Shown here piece after piece: positions 8,518 to 18,251 of a DNA stretch of 64,000 bases (its first letter is position 1; each line of letters opens with the position of its first letter). The notes beneath the pieces were generated by a model, which saw only the letters and a list, made by a program, of their open reading frames with translations, was not told where the DNA came from and made no database searches. This DNA is from Vibrio sp. DW001 (GTDB lineage: Bacteria > Pseudomonadota > Gammaproteobacteria > Enterobacterales > Vibrionaceae), in the NCBI RefSeq assembly GCF_029016285.1, contig NZ_CP091975.1, forward strand, positions 1,860,001 through 1,924,000, given 5' to 3'. The position numbers were made by a program, and so were the translations under genes.

Positions 8518-9409
8518 ATGTATTTGAACCTTGGTTGTATTCTGACGGTTTGTCTACTTTCTTGGTTTGGCTGTCATCGTTGTCACCACTACCATCGCTA
8601 TCGTCGCTGTTGTCATTATCATCGTTGTCGCTATTATCCTGATCCTGTTCTTCGTTTGCTTCGCTAGCGATTATTTTTAGCGAAATGCCAAACATGTTAC
8701 GGTAAATAATACCTTTAGCGTGGAAAAAGAACGGTAAGGTGAAAATAAGCAAGAATCCGTAAAAAATCGCAGACAAAAACATCAAGACCGACAAGACCAT
8801 ATAGATACTCGCCAATGGGAACAGCTTTTTGTTCACGGCTCTTATAGACAAAAACAGCGATTGCATTGGTGACATGCGTTTTTCACATACCAACAACACG
8901 GCATTACTAAATGCGATAGAAAAATACATTGAGAACATGGGCAGTATCATACCCGCCACACCTTGGACGATTAAACTGATAAGCGTCGCAAGTATGATCG
9001 GGACCGTGAAGGCTAACCCTTTCAAAATATAATCTGGTTTCGTGACTAACCCTGCAGCATGACTCATCGCCATCATTGATACGCCTGCATAGATAGGTGC
9101 CGAAATCACTTCGTAGCTGAAGTTCGCAATAAAAATGGCTTCTATTATGCTTTGATCAAATGTCTCTGGGTTTTGAAACATCTGTAAGATGACCGAAGGG
9201 TCACCTAACTGCAATTTTAAGGCGATATAGAATATCGCAATCTGAACAATCAAAAGAATGACAATAGCCGGCGAAAAAGAAACAAAGTTCTTAATAGTGA
9301 ATTTCCAAGCTTCGTGAAGAACGGCTCCTGGTTTTAACTCATACTTACCTGTTAACGCGGTTTCAATTGAACCGCCCAACGTAAAGTTTTTTTCAATATT
9401 TTTAGTCAT
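8507..9409 (-). CDS. Multi-span inner-membrane protein with acidic low-complexity tail
   Basis: The 300-residue product has about five to six hydrophobic segments between residues 38 and 240. It ends in a hydrophilic tail of roughly 45 residues made almost only of Asp, Asn, Ser, Glu and Gly (for example NSDNDDNDNSDDSDGSGDND). The gene overlaps bax by 11 nt, so it is probably the first gene of a two-gene unit. No family with known function is recognised; Vibrio genomes carry an unnamed membrane protein at this place between bax and potA. The tail is likely cytoplasmic or periplasmic and disordered and could bind cations; this is inference. Confidence 0.75.
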   Translation of the reverse strand: MTKNIEKNFTLGGSIETALTGKYELKPGAVLHEAWKFTIKNFVSFSPAIVILLIVQIAIFYIALKLQLGDPSVILQMFQNPETFDQSIIEAIFIANFSYEVISAPIYAGVSMMAMSHAAGLVTKPDYILKGLAFTVPIILATLISLIVQGVAGMILPMFSMYFSIAFSNAVLLVCEKRMSPMQSLFLSIRAVNKKLFPLASIYMVLSVLMFLSAIFYGFLLIFTLPFFFHAKGIIYRNMFGISLKIIASEANEEQDQDNSDNDDNDNSDDSDGSGDNDDSQTKKVDKPSEYNQGSNTFDA

Positions 9410-9594
9410 TTTTTATTCCGAGCGAGTCAAAAATTCCCAACGACGCTCTTGGTTAAAAGAGAATTGGCGATAGTATACTTAAATTGTTTACAATCTTGAA
9501 ACACAAACTTGTTTATGTTTACTAACCACTGTGTGGAAACAAGTTAAATGCCGAGCAAAAGAGAATGGCACTAAGTTATTAATTTGTCAGTTTG

Positions 9595-9624
9595 TTGACT
9601 AAAAAGACTTTGAATTACTAAAAT
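9595..9624 (+). promoter_or_regulatory. Candidate potABCD promoter
   Basis: TTGACT (9595-9600) and TAAAAT (9619-9624), each one mismatch from the sigma-70 consensus, are 18 bp apart. They lie about 113 nt upstream of potA in the 327-bp divergent spacer (9410-9736), which otherwise shows only AT-rich sequence and no gene. Confidence 0.5.
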
Positions 9625-9736
9625 AGAAGATTATTATTCGGTCAATATTGTTACCTAATTAATCTCAACTTTGCGTTTTAGCATGTGATTAATCAGTTAT
9701 CGTACGGTTTTTCAATGTTACGGAGCAAACTACGCG

Positions 9737-10852
9737 TTGAATCAGATTACATCGTCCACTACGCCCGTTGTCAATTTGGGCGGCATATCAAAGAGTTTTG
9801 ATGGAAAACAAGTCATAAATCGTCTCGATTTGGAAGTCAATCATGGTGAATTTTTAACTATATTGGGTCCATCGGGCTGTGGTAAAACAACGGTACTTAG
9901 GTTAATTGCGGGCTTCGAACAGGCCGATGCCGGTGAAATATCAATCGATGGTGACACTGTCACGCATATCCCGTCAGAACATAGACCCGTTAATACGGTC
10001 TTTCAAAGCTATGCTCTTTTTCCTCATATGACGGTATTTGAAAACGTCGCGTTCGGTCTCCGAATGCAAAAAGTAGCTCCATCTGAGATAAAACCGAGGG
10101 TCCTAGAGGCACTAAAAATGGTTCGCCTCGAAGAATATGCTTCTAGAAAACCCCAGCAATTATCTGGAGGACAACAACAACGTGTTGCCATCGCAAGAGC
10201 GGTGGTGAATAAGCCGAAGGTATTGTTGCTTGACGAGTCTTTATCGGCACTCGACTATAAGCTTCGTAAACAGATGCAGATAGAACTAAAGCAGTTACAA
10301 CGCAAACTTGGTATCACCTTCATCTTTGTTACACATGATCAGGAAGAAGCCTTATCTATGTCTGATCGTATTATCGTAATGCGTGACGGGATAATTGAAC
10401 AAGACGGTTCACCTAAAGAGATATACGAAGAACCAAAAAATCTATTTGTCGCTCGATTTATTGGTGAGATTAACGTGTTCAAAGCCAAAGCGTTGAAACG
10501 TATCGATGAAAAGCGCGCACTCGTGGAAATAGAGGGCGTGGAGTCGACCATCTATTTCCGCGATGACTTTAAGCAAGATGAAGAGCTACAAGTTCTCCTA
10601 CGACCGGAGGATCTTCGATTAGAAGAGATTAATGAATCTGAATCCAAAGGCATCGTTGGTCATGTGTTAGAACGGACTTATAAAGGGATGACGTTAGATT
10701 CAGTCATAGAGTTAGAAAATGGTGATCGAGTTATGGTAAGCGAGTTCTTTAATGAGGATGATCCCGACGTCGATCACTCTCTTGGTCAGAAAGTGGTTGT
10801 CACCTGGGTAGAAAGTTGGGAAGTGGTATTGAAAGATGAACAACAAGTTTAA
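9737..10852 (+). CDS. potA: PotA, spermidine/putrescine ABC importer ATPase
   Basis: A TTG start at 9737 with CGGAG 11 nt before gives a 371-residue protein; no in-frame ATG is available upstream. It has Walker [10 protein letters not shown] (44-52), signature LSGGQQQR, Walker B LLLLDES and the switch His in [12 protein letters not shown]-terminal TOBE-like regulatory domain includes LLRPEDLR. The sequence is close to E. coli PotA throughout. It powers uptake of polyamines together with PotB, PotC and PotD encoded downstream. Its 3' end overlaps potB by 17 nt. Confidence 0.96.
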   Translation: MNQITSSTTPVVNLGGISKSFDGKQVINRLDLEVNHGEFLTILGPSGCGKTTVLRLIAGFEQADAGEISIDGDTVTHIPSEHRPVNTVFQSYALFPHMTVFENVAFGLRMQKVAPSEIKPRVLEALKMVRLEEYASRKPQQLSGGQQQRVAIARAVVNKPKVLLLDESLSALDYKLRKQMQIELKQLQRKLGITFIFVTHDQEEALSMSDRIIVMRDGIIEQDGSPKEIYEEPKNLFVARFIGEINVFKAKALKRIDEKRALVEIEGVESTIYFRDDFKQDEELQVLLRPEDLRLEEINESESKGIVGHVLERTYKGMTLDSVIELENGDRVMVSEFFNEDDPDVDHSLGQKVVVTWVESWEVVLKDEQQV

Positions 10853-11690
10853 CCTACAGAAAGCAATCATTGTCTTAATCGTTGTTTGGTTAACGTTGTT
10901 TGTTCTGCTGCCTAACCTGATGATTATTGGCACCAGTTTCTTAACAAGAGATGAAGCCAATCTAATTGAAATGACGTTCACTCTGGGCAATTACGTCCGC
11001 TTATTTGATCCGCTATACGCTAAAGTATTGGCGCACTCTTTTTATATGGCGATTATTGCGACGCTTTTGTGTCTGGTCATTGGCTACCCATTTGCCTACA
11101 TCGTGGCAAAGATGCCCGTTGATAAACGCCCTATTATGTTATTTCTAGTTATCGTTCCTTTTTGGACAAATTCTTTAATTCGTACCTACGGCTTAAAGAT
11201 AGTGCTTGGTACCCAAGGGATACTAAATAAAAGCTTGCTCGCGTTAGATATTATAGAGAAACCAATTCGTCTCATGTATACAGAAACCGCTGTCATGATA
11301 GGTCTCGTTTATGTTCTGTTGCCATTTATGATATTGCCACTCTATTCCGCTATAGAAAAATTGGATAGCACATACATAGAAGCAGCAAGGGATCTTGGTG
11401 CCAATAAAATTCAAACTTTTATGCGTGTCACCTTACCCCTAACCATGCCCGGAATTATTGGAGGTTGCCTGTTAGTTTTATTACCCGCGCTCGGTATGTT
11501 CTATGTGTCCGATCTGCTCGGGGGCGCAAAAAACTTGCTCATTGGTAACGTCATAAAAAGCCAAGTCTTAAATAGTCGAGATTGGCCGTTCGGAGCGGCG
11601 ACTAGCATCGCATTAACTGCATCAATGGCTGTGATGCTGACGGTCTATTACAAGGTAGGGAAGATGCTCAACCGTAAGGGAGAGTTTTAG
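10836..11690 (+). CDS. potB: PotB, spermidine/putrescine ABC permease
   Basis: This 284-residue inner-membrane protein has about six helices and the EAA loop ([21 protein letters not shown]) that contacts the ATPase. It closely matches E. coli PotB, for example in [14 protein letters not shown] and WPFGAATSI. It forms the polyamine channel with PotC. The start lies inside the end of potA, and the stop is 2 nt before potC, indicating one operon. Confidence 0.96.
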   Translation: MNNKFNLQKAIIVLIVVWLTLFVLLPNLMIIGTSFLTRDEANLIEMTFTLGNYVRLFDPLYAKVLAHSFYMAIIATLLCLVIGYPFAYIVAKMPVDKRPIMLFLVIVPFWTNSLIRTYGLKIVLGTQGILNKSLLALDIIEKPIRLMYTETAVMIGLVYVLLPFMILPLYSAIEKLDSTYIEAARDLGANKIQTFMRVTLPLTMPGIIGGCLLVLLPALGMFYVSDLLGGAKNLLIGNVIKSQVLNSRDWPFGAATSIALTASMAVMLTVYYKVGKMLNRKGEF

Positions 11691-11692
11691 CT

Positions 11693-12469
11693 ATGAAACG
11701 TGTATTTCAATTTACTTTCGTCAGTCTAGTGTATCTATTTTTATACCTGCCCATTTTCGTTCTCATCGTAAATTCATTTAATGTCAGTAAATTTGGCATG
11801 AAATGGGGAGGATGGACGCTGAAATGGTATGAGTCCTTGGTTAACAACGACAGTTTGATGCAAGCGGCATGGCATTCTATCAATATCGCACTTTATTCTG
11901 CGACGGTGGCAACCATATTAGGAAGCTTAACGGCCGTGGCTCTGTTTCGTTATCGCTTCAAAGGCAAAGGTATGGTTAACGGGCTACTTTTCATTGTTAT
12001 GATGTCACCCGATATTGTTATGGCCATATCATTGCTCGCTCTCTTTTTAGTCATCGGTGTCCAGTTGGGCTTTGTTACCTTATTTATTGCACACATTACC
12101 TTTTGTTTACCATTCGTTGTCGTTACGGTATACAGCAGACTAAATGGATTTGATGTCAAAATGTTAGAGGCGGCAAAAGATCTTGGCGCGAGCGAGTGGA
12201 TAATCTTAAAGCAGATAATATTTCCATTAGCAAAGCCAGCTGTTGCAGCGGGTTGGTTGCTTAGTTTTACCCTCTCTTTGGATGATGTCATCATTAGCTC
12301 CTTTGTCACGGGTCCAGCTTATGAAATATTGCCGCTTAAAATATACTCTATGGTCAAGGTTGGAATCTCGCCTGAAGTGAATGCGTTGGCAACATTGATG
12401 TTGGTTGTCTCATTGACTTTAGTCGCGCTTTCTCAGATTATCGCGCGAGAAAAGACGAAGTCGATTTAA
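11693..12469 (+). CDS. potC: PotC, spermidine/putrescine ABC permease
   Basis: The 258-residue protein has six predicted helices and an EAA loop (EAAKDLGASEWIILKQIIFPLA). The motif SLDDVIISSFVTGP is characteristic of PotC and PotI permeases. It pairs with PotB to form the transmembrane channel. It starts 2 nt after the potB stop and is followed 113 nt later by the binding-protein gene potD. Confidence 0.96.
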   Translation: MKRVFQFTFVSLVYLFLYLPIFVLIVNSFNVSKFGMKWGGWTLKWYESLVNNDSLMQAAWHSINIALYSATVATILGSLTAVALFRYRFKGKGMVNGLLFIVMMSPDIVMAISLLALFLVIGVQLGFVTLFIAHITFCLPFVVVTVYSRLNGFDVKMLEAAKDLGASEWIILKQIIFPLAKPAVAAGWLLSFTLSLDDVIISSFVTGPAYEILPLKIYSMVKVGISPEVNALATLMLVVSLTLVALSQIIAREKTKSI

Positions 12470-12582
12470 TTCGATTGCAAAGTAATTAACTTCGTTTAAA
12501 ATTCACGTCGAATGATGTATTGCATAACGAATGATTCAGAGAGAATTACTCTTTGGACAGAAAAATCAACATGGTTGGAAAA

Positions 12583-13626
12583 ATGATGAATAACTGGTCT
12601 AAAATTATTTCGAGCACGCTTTGTGCCGCGACACTATCAGCAAGTGCTTTGGCCGCTGATAATGAACTCTATTTTTATAACTGGTCTGAATACATTCCAA
12701 ATTCAATCTTAGAAGATTTTACTAAAGAGACTGGTATCAAAGTCATTTACTCAACATATGAGTCAAATGAAACCATGTATGCCAAACTCAAAACACAAGG
12801 GAAAGGCTATGATTTAGTTGTTCCTTCGACCTATTTTGTTTCTAAGATGCGTAAAGAAAACATGTTGACGGCAATAGACAAAACAAAGCTATCGCATTTT
12901 AAGGATCTCGACGAAAATTACCTAAACAAATCGTTTGATCCAAACAACACCTATTCCATTCCTTATATTTGGGGAGCCACAGGTATCGGTATCAACGCTG
13001 ATATGATGGACGCAAGCTCTATCACTGGCTGGGATGACTTCTGGGACCCTAAATGGGAAGGCCAATTAATGATGATGGATGACTCTCGTGAGTTCTTCCA
13101 CATTGCTTTGGTCCGTTTAGGTTACTCAACCAATACTACAAACCCAGACGAGATAAAGGCCGCGTATAACGAACTTAAAAAGCTGATGCCAAATGTACTT
13201 GTATTCAACTCTGACTTCCCTGCGAACCCCTATTTAGCGGGCGAAACAGCCGTAGGCATGCTCTGGAATGGTTCTGCCTATATGGCACGTCAGGAAGGCG
13301 CAAACATAGATATTATCTGGCCCGAAAAAGGGACGATATTCTGGATGGATAGTTTGTCTATTCCTGCTGGAGCACAAAACGTCGATGCGGCGCACAAGAT
13401 GATCGACTTCTTATTACGACCCGAAAATGCGGCCAAGATAGCCCTAGAAATTGGCTACCCAACGCCAGTCAAATCCGCTTATCCACTTTTACCTGAAGAA
13501 TTCGCGAACGATACGAATATATTCCCTCCTCAAGAGGTTATGAATTCGGGTTTTTGGCAGGACGAGGTTGGCGAAGCAAGTGTTCTTTATGAAGAGTATT
13601 TCCAAAAACTAAAGATCGAACAATAA
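12583..13626 (+). CDS. potD: PotD, periplasmic spermidine/putrescine-binding protein
   Basis: From the ATG at 12583 the product has 347 residues, with a signal peptide (NNWSKIISSTLCAATLSASALA) and mature start near DNELYFYNWSEY. Polyamine-pocket motifs seen in E. coli PotD are kept, including STYESNETMYAKL, PYIWGATGIG and FWMDSLSIPA. Possible alternative starts are TTG 12553, ATG 12571 and ATG 12586; none has a strong ribosome site and 12583/12586 best fit the signal peptide length. It delivers spermidine or putrescine to PotABC. Only one potD copy follows potC here, whereas some vibrios carry two in tandem. Confidence 0.95.
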   Translation: MMNNWSKIISSTLCAATLSASALAADNELYFYNWSEYIPNSILEDFTKETGIKVIYSTYESNETMYAKLKTQGKGYDLVVPSTYFVSKMRKENMLTAIDKTKLSHFKDLDENYLNKSFDPNNTYSIPYIWGATGIGINADMMDASSITGWDDFWDPKWEGQLMMMDDSREFFHIALVRLGYSTNTTNPDEIKAAYNELKKLMPNVLVFNSDFPANPYLAGETAVGMLWNGSAYMARQEGANIDIIWPEKGTIFWMDSLSIPAGAQNVDAAHKMIDFLLRPENAAKIALEIGYPTPVKSAYPLLPEEFANDTNIFPPQEVMNSGFWQDEVGEASVLYEEYFQKLKIEQ

Positions 13627-13643
13627 GGCATCTTTGCATTTAT

Positions 13644-13669
13644 AAAAAAGCGGCTTAAGCCGCTTTTTT
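13644..13669 (+). terminator. Intrinsic terminator of potABCD
   Basis: A 26-nt perfect palindrome has an 11-bp stem (AAAAAAGCGGC/GCCGCTTTTTT) around TTAA, with a terminal T-run. It begins 17 nt after the potD stop. Confidence 0.9.
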
Positions 13670-13741
13670 ATTGCTCTTCCCTATCCCCTAAACCCAACCT
13701 CTTTCTTTCCGCGACGCGTTCAAAATCTAGGCATTTGATGT

Positions 13742-14473
13742 CTAAGCACTTTTGGCGTCTTGGTGGCTAAGCAGCTCCGCGACCAGTTTTGGTACTTCTA
13801 TACTGGCTTTACCGTATCTCTTCTCTTCGAACTCACTTTCAACTGCAGACGGCTCTAGGTTAATTTCGATTGTATGGGCGCCATGCATGCGCGCATCATG
13901 TACAAAGCCAGCCGCAGGATAAACAACACCGGATGTACCAATAGAAATAAACAGATCAACTTCTTCTAGCGCGGAATAAATATCGCCCATGCGAAGAGGC
14001 ATTTCACCGAACCAAACAATGTGTGGTCTCATCTGTACAGGGATTTGACAACAATGACAGAGCTCTCCAGTTTCAATGTCGTCTTTATGCTCAACAACTT
14101 GCGAAGATTCTGAACAGCGCGCTTTTAGAAGTTCACCATGCATATGAATAATATTCTTTGTGCCGCCCCGTTCATGTAGGTTATCGATGTTCTGGGTAAT
14201 AACCGTCACCTTTCCATCTAATTCCGCTTCTAAACGGCCTAAAGCTTTGTGGGCTAGATTTGGTTTTATTTGTTCACTTTGAAGTTTACGACGTCGCTTG
14301 TTATAAAAATCTTGTACTAAATCGGGGTTGGCATGGAAGCCTTCCGGCGTCGCAACATCTTCAATCTTATGGTTTTCCCAAAGCCCATCTTGTGCACGGA
14401 AGGTTTTGATTCCTGATTCAGCGGATATCCCAGCACCAGATAATATAACGATATTTTTATATGGAAATGACAT
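13742..14473 (-). CDS. cobB: CobB, NAD-dependent protein deacylase (sirtuin)
   Basis: This 243-residue sirtuin has the NAD-binding [14 protein letters not shown] motif near residue 13, [12 protein letters not shown], the catalytic His in MHGE, and zinc cysteines in ARCSES and LCHCC. It also has the Tyr/Arg pair region FYNKRRRKL that gives CobB desuccinylase activity. In enteric bacteria CobB reactivates acyl-CoA synthetases such as Acs and PrpE by removing acyl groups from a catalytic lysine; a prpE gene is present further along this window. The gene is followed by no clear terminator but is separated from amtB upstream by one. Confidence 0.94.
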   Translation of the reverse strand: MSFPYKNIVILSGAGISAESGIKTFRAQDGLWENHKIEDVATPEGFHANPDLVQDFYNKRRRKLQSEQIKPNLAHKALGRLEAELDGKVTVITQNIDNLHERGGTKNIIHMHGELLKARCSESSQVVEHKDDIETGELCHCCQIPVQMRPHIVWFGEMPLRMGDIYSALEEVDLFISIGTSGVVYPAAGFVHDARMHGAHTIEINLEPSAVESEFEEKRYGKASIEVPKLVAELLSHQDAKSA

Positions 14474-14565
14474 TGAACTTCCTTTTTACTTTGTTATTCA
14501 TCTATAAGTAAAGTTTAGCATTTAGGAAATACCACTTATAGTGCAAGGTTTTAGACTATAGTCGA

Positions 14566-14593
14566 AAAAAAACGGCTAATTAGCCGTTTTTTT
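14566..14593 (-). terminator. Intrinsic terminator after amtB
   Basis: A 28-nt perfect palindrome, seven A, CGGCTAATTAGCCG, seven T, lies 21 nt past the amtB stop on the minus strand. Confidence 0.88.
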
Positions 14594-14614
14594 CAAGAAA
14601 TGAGAACTTGCTGT

Positions 14615-15835
14615 CTAATCCTCGTTAATAGAACTTATTTTATGTATCGCTAAATCAGCACCTTTAAATTCGTCTTCTTCACTCAATCGTAGGCCAACAA
14701 ATTGGTTGAGCATGCCGTAAACCAGACCAGCCCCTATCAATGCAACCAGAATGCCCATCAATGTGCCCATAATTTGAACGGTAAAGCTAATGCCACCTAA
14801 CCCTCCGAGAGCCGTCTGGCCAAAAATGCCAGCAGCAATGCCACCCCAAGCGCCACAAACTCCGTGTAAAGGCCATACACCTAGTACATCGTCAAACTTT
14901 GTTTTATTTTGTATATAGGTAAACAGCCATACAAACATACCACCCGCAATTGCACCCGTTAGCAAAGCACCAATTGGGTGCATTAAGTCAGACCCGGCAC
15001 ATATAGCAACCAACCCCGCTAAAGGACCATTGTGGATAAATCCTGGGTCATTTTTACCAACAATAAGTGCTGCTAGAATACCACCAACCATTGCCATCAA
15101 TGAGTTCATGGCCACTAAACCACTAATCCCATTTAGTGTTTGAGCGGACATGACATTAAAACCAAACCAACCAACCGATAAAATCCAAGCACCAAGTGCT
15201 AAGAAAGGAATATTTGAAGGTGCAAAGTTTGTGTGTTTGCCCGCGCGGATACGCCCTTTACGCATACCTAAAAATAGTACGGCAACAAGTGCAATCCAAC
15301 CACCTACACCGTGTACAACGACTGATCCCGCAAAATCGTGGAATCCCGCACCAAAATTGGACTCAAACCAAGATTGAACACCATAATTTCCGTTCCAAAT
15401 AATGCCTTCAAAAAATGGGTAGATAAAACCAACGGTAAAAAAGGTGGCGAGCAAAATAGGATAAAAACGCGCACGCTCAGCGATACCACCCGAAACGATC
15501 GCTGGAATAGCGGCGGCAAAGGTGAGCAAAAAGAAAAATTTGACCAACTCGTATCCGTTACCGGCAGAGAGGGTTTCTGCACTTGAGAAAAAATTAGCGT
15601 CATAGGCGACCCAATAACCAATAAAAAAATACGCTATTGCTGATACACCAAAATCAGCAAGGATCTTAACCAGTGCATTCACTTGATTCTTCTTTCGTAC
15701 TGTACCGACTTCTAGGAAGGCAAAACCAGCATGCATCAGAAACACCATTATTGCGCCCAATAACAAAAACAACGTGTCTGAGCTCTCGGTTAATGTCTGT
15801 ACTGCACCATGAATTTCGTTAGCGGAAATACTCAT
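14615..15835 (-). CDS. amtB: AmtB-type ammonium transporter
   Basis: The 406-residue protein has about eleven membrane helices and ammonium-channel signatures such as FAGSVVVHGVGGW, GWFGFNVMSAQTLNG and HPIGALLTGAIAGG. It contains the twin pore histidines expected in the FHDFAGSVVVH and PLHGVCGAWGG regions. It passes ammonium across the inner membrane when nitrogen is scarce. There is no glnK gene directly upstream, unlike in many proteobacteria, where glnK and amtB form an operon. A sigma-54 promoter and an NtrC-like palindrome precede it. Confidence 0.95.
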   Translation of the reverse strand: MSISANEIHGAVQTLTESSDTLFLLLGAIMVFLMHAGFAFLEVGTVRKKNQVNALVKILADFGVSAIAYFFIGYWVAYDANFFSSAETLSAGNGYELVKFFFLLTFAAAIPAIVSGGIAERARFYPILLATFFTVGFIYPFFEGIIWNGNYGVQSWFESNFGAGFHDFAGSVVVHGVGGWIALVAVLFLGMRKGRIRAGKHTNFAPSNIPFLALGAWILSVGWFGFNVMSAQTLNGISGLVAMNSLMAMVGGILAALIVGKNDPGFIHNGPLAGLVAICAGSDLMHPIGALLTGAIAGGMFVWLFTYIQNKTKFDDVLGVWPLHGVCGAWGGIAAGIFGQTALGGLGGISFTVQIMGTLMGILVALIGAGLVYGMLNQFVGLRLSEEDEFKGADLAIHKISSINED

Positions 15836-15858
15836 TCTAAATACTACTCCATGTATAT

Positions 15859-15875
15859 CGCACTATTGTTGTGCA
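15859..15875 (-). promoter_or_regulatory. NtrC-like binding site in the amtB leader
   Basis: CGCAC-N7-GTGCA matches the NtrC palindrome TGCAC-N7-GTGCA except at the first base. It lies 24-40 nt before the amtB start codon, downstream of the predicted sigma-54 promoter. NtrC enhancers can work from either side, so this position is unusual but not excluded. Confidence 0.5.
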
Positions 15876-15927
15876 CTTTGTCTTTTTTCTAACCAAAATG
15901 ATTATTTTTTCTATTGGCTGTAGACGA

Positions 15928-15943
15928 AGCAAGTAGTGTTCCA
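15928..15943 (-). promoter_or_regulatory. Sigma-54 promoter of amtB
   Basis: On the minus strand TGGAAC-N5-TTGCT matches the -24/-12 consensus TGGCAC-N5-TTGCW with one mismatch. Transcription would start around 15917, giving a leader of about 80 nt. Confidence 0.65.
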
Positions 15944-16229
15944 AAAAATGAGTTCATTCAAATTTAGAATAAAATAGACATATTGCATTGTTTTTAAAGG
16001 ATATATTTTAAAAAAACAGAGGTTATGAAGTTAGAGTCTCAACTTGGTTGCCCCATAAAGGTTCATCAAGCACCAAATTGATCCGTTTATTAAGTATTAA
16101 TGATGCGCCAAAATGGGGACTGAGAAGAATAAGATACGTGGAAAGGAAACAGACAAGAAAGCAGACAAGGGTCAACCTACCTGCATTTAACTCGTCTTAT
16201 GACAGGGTAACGATTGAGGCGCGACCGCC
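15944..16229. other. Non-coding spacer between amtB and the sensor kinase gene
   Basis: This stretch lies upstream of amtB and downstream of the kinase stop codon. No gene, hairpin with a T-run, or repeat is convincing. A plus-strand reading frame crossing it (16048-16401) runs antisense into the kinase and has no similarity recognised. Confidence 0.5.
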
Positions 16230-18239
16230 CTATTCCTTCGATGGGTCATCGAGATCGAGCATCACGTGTTTTTTTAGGAATATACTGAACGTTGAGCCAA
16301 CACCGACTTTTGATTTTACCTCAATCTTACCGCCTATTTGGTTGATCAAACTCAGCGATACCGCCAGCCCCAATCCAGTGCCATCAGACTTGGTTGTATA
16401 AAATGGTTCGAAAACATTCGCTATCTCTTCCGAACTGATCCCACAGCCTTTGTCTTGAATATGAATTATTACACCATTAACTTTTGAGTCTACTAACCAG
16501 TCTTCGGTAAAGATACCTAGAGAACCCGTACCCTGCATGGATTGTATGGCGTTCATTAATACGTTTATAATAATCTGCAATAGTTGATTGCGATTACACT
16601 GTACCGTCTCACTTTCCGAAAAATGAGTAACAAAATCGATGTTCTTAACGTAAGTACCCGTTCTAACGAGCGTAATGGCTTTTTGCAGCACATCTGAAGC
16701 TCTTTCATCCGTCAACATTTCCAGTTCATTGCCGACGCGACTATATTGCAACAGGCTTGAGGTTATATTGGTTATCCTATCTATCTGATTCACAATATTT
16801 TCTAATTCATTTGCAACAGATGGATTCTCATTTGCAAAATCAAGCTGCAACAACTGTATATTGCCTAGAATTACCGTGATTGGATTGTTTATCTCATGCG
16901 CAATACCAGCAGTGAGTTTTCCAAGAGCCGCCAGTTTCTCGTTGTTAACTAACTTGTCTCTCGTTACATTGAGTAATTCAATATGTTCTTCTAGTTCTTG
17001 AGTTTTCTGATTCAAGCTCGCAGTACGAGAAACAACTTTATACTCGAGTTGGTCGGCCGCACTCTGTATTTCGTTCTCTCTTTTCTCAAGTTGATCTAAC
17101 ATGCTGTCAAATTGTGAGCCTAGTTGTGCTAACTCATGCTCCTTATCAAGTTCAAGGTTGCCAATTCGCCCATTTTCGCCATTTTTAATCAACTTAACCG
17201 TGCTGGAAATACGTTGTATTGGATAGAACATCTCATTGGTATTTCGGTACACCAGCATCGCTAATATCAACAATACCAGCAAAATAGCACATGAAATTTC
17301 AATAAGATTAACGACGTAGGATTCAACGAGAGGCCAAACCTCATAACCCGTATAAAAAATACCCACGACCTTTCTTTGGTGGTCATACACCGGTTGATAG
17401 GCTGAGATATACCAATCGTCAAAAACGAAGGCTTTATCAATATAGTTTTCACCCCGTTTTAAAACGGCCTCTCTCACTGTGTCTGAAACTCGCGTACCGA
17501 GAGCACGTAGTCCATTCGACTTTGAAATAACATTGGTACTGACACGCACGTCCCCCAAGAATATAGTGACAGTTCCGTACTCTGAATTTTGTTCGTTCGT
17601 AAAAGGATAAATAAGATCTCTATACTCATCAACAACAGAAAGGTTATTGTTTAGAAGTATGCCGCCATCGAGATAACCAAGTAAACGCCCATCGTTATCC
17701 CGTACTGGATAGATGGTTCGACTAACAAAACCATCGGTTAAAGGTGTTGGCCCTTGTTGAATTGTAATACGAGCTTTATCTGCCAACCCCGGTCTGAGTT
17801 CATTAAGTTTGTTTGCGGTCAATATGTCAAAGAATGCAGGGATCTGGGTGTAGGAAATATAAGAAAATTTATTCTCTATTTTGTCTACTGGTACCCACCT
17901 TACAAAATCAAAGTGTTGAAATGGTTCGTGTGATTCAATCCAATGATTTATCTCATCGGAGCTACTGTTTGTATCATGAAGTTGTTGTTTAAAACGATAT
18001 GAATCTGAATAACTTCGCAATAACTCGTTTTGTCTTTCTTGCATTGTTTTGATGTTGAATTCAACAATATTGAGTTTCTCAGAAACATCTTGAAGCGCAT
18101 TTTGCCACGTGTGATTCACGGTCCAATAAAAACTAAAGGCTATCAGTGAGAACAATGTAGTAATGATTGGCAAAAAGATTAAAATAAAAAGGCGATACCT
18201 AAGCGTTGTCCTGATTTTCTCTTTTATTTTGCTATACAT
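16230..18239 (-). CDS. Membrane sensor histidine kinase with periplasmic Cache-type domain
   Basis: The 669-residue protein has a membrane helix at about 17-36, a large periplasmic sensor region to about residue 310 that looks like a double Cache domain (GYLDGGILLNNNLSVVDEYR, FYTGYEVWP), then a second helix. A HAMP linker, a coiled coil, the H-box GIAHEINNP with phospho-His448, and an ATPase domain with DKGCGIS and GTGLGLAVS follow. It resembles DctB-like kinases that sense small ligands. It follows the response regulator gene by 12 nt on the same strand. Ligand is not known; the divergent mobAB gene hints at a role in molybdo- or tungsto-enzyme control, as an inference only. Confidence 0.9.
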   Translation of the reverse strand: MYSKIKEKIRTTLRYRLFILIFLPIITTLFSLIAFSFYWTVNHTWQNALQDVSEKLNIVEFNIKTMQERQNELLRSYSDSYRFKQQLHDTNSSSDEINHWIESHEPFQHFDFVRWVPVDKIENKFSYISYTQIPAFFDILTANKLNELRPGLADKARITIQQGPTPLTDGFVSRTIYPVRDNDGRLLGYLDGGILLNNNLSVVDEYRDLIYPFTNEQNSEYGTVTIFLGDVRVSTNVISKSNGLRALGTRVSDTVREAVLKRGENYIDKAFVFDDWYISAYQPVYDHQRKVVGIFYTGYEVWPLVESYVVNLIEISCAILLVLLILAMLVYRNTNEMFYPIQRISSTVKLIKNGENGRIGNLELDKEHELAQLGSQFDSMLDQLEKRENEIQSAADQLEYKVVSRTASLNQKTQELEEHIELLNVTRDKLVNNEKLAALGKLTAGIAHEINNPITVILGNIQLLQLDFANENPSVANELENIVNQIDRITNITSSLLQYSRVGNELEMLTDERASDVLQKAITLVRTGTYVKNIDFVTHFSESETVQCNRNQLLQIIINVLMNAIQSMQGTGSLGIFTEDWLVDSKVNGVIIHIQDKGCGISSEEIANVFEPFYTTKSDGTGLGLAVSLSLINQIGGKIEVKSKVGVGSTFSIFLKKHVMLDLDDPSKE

Positions 18240-18251
18240 GTTAACACCCGT

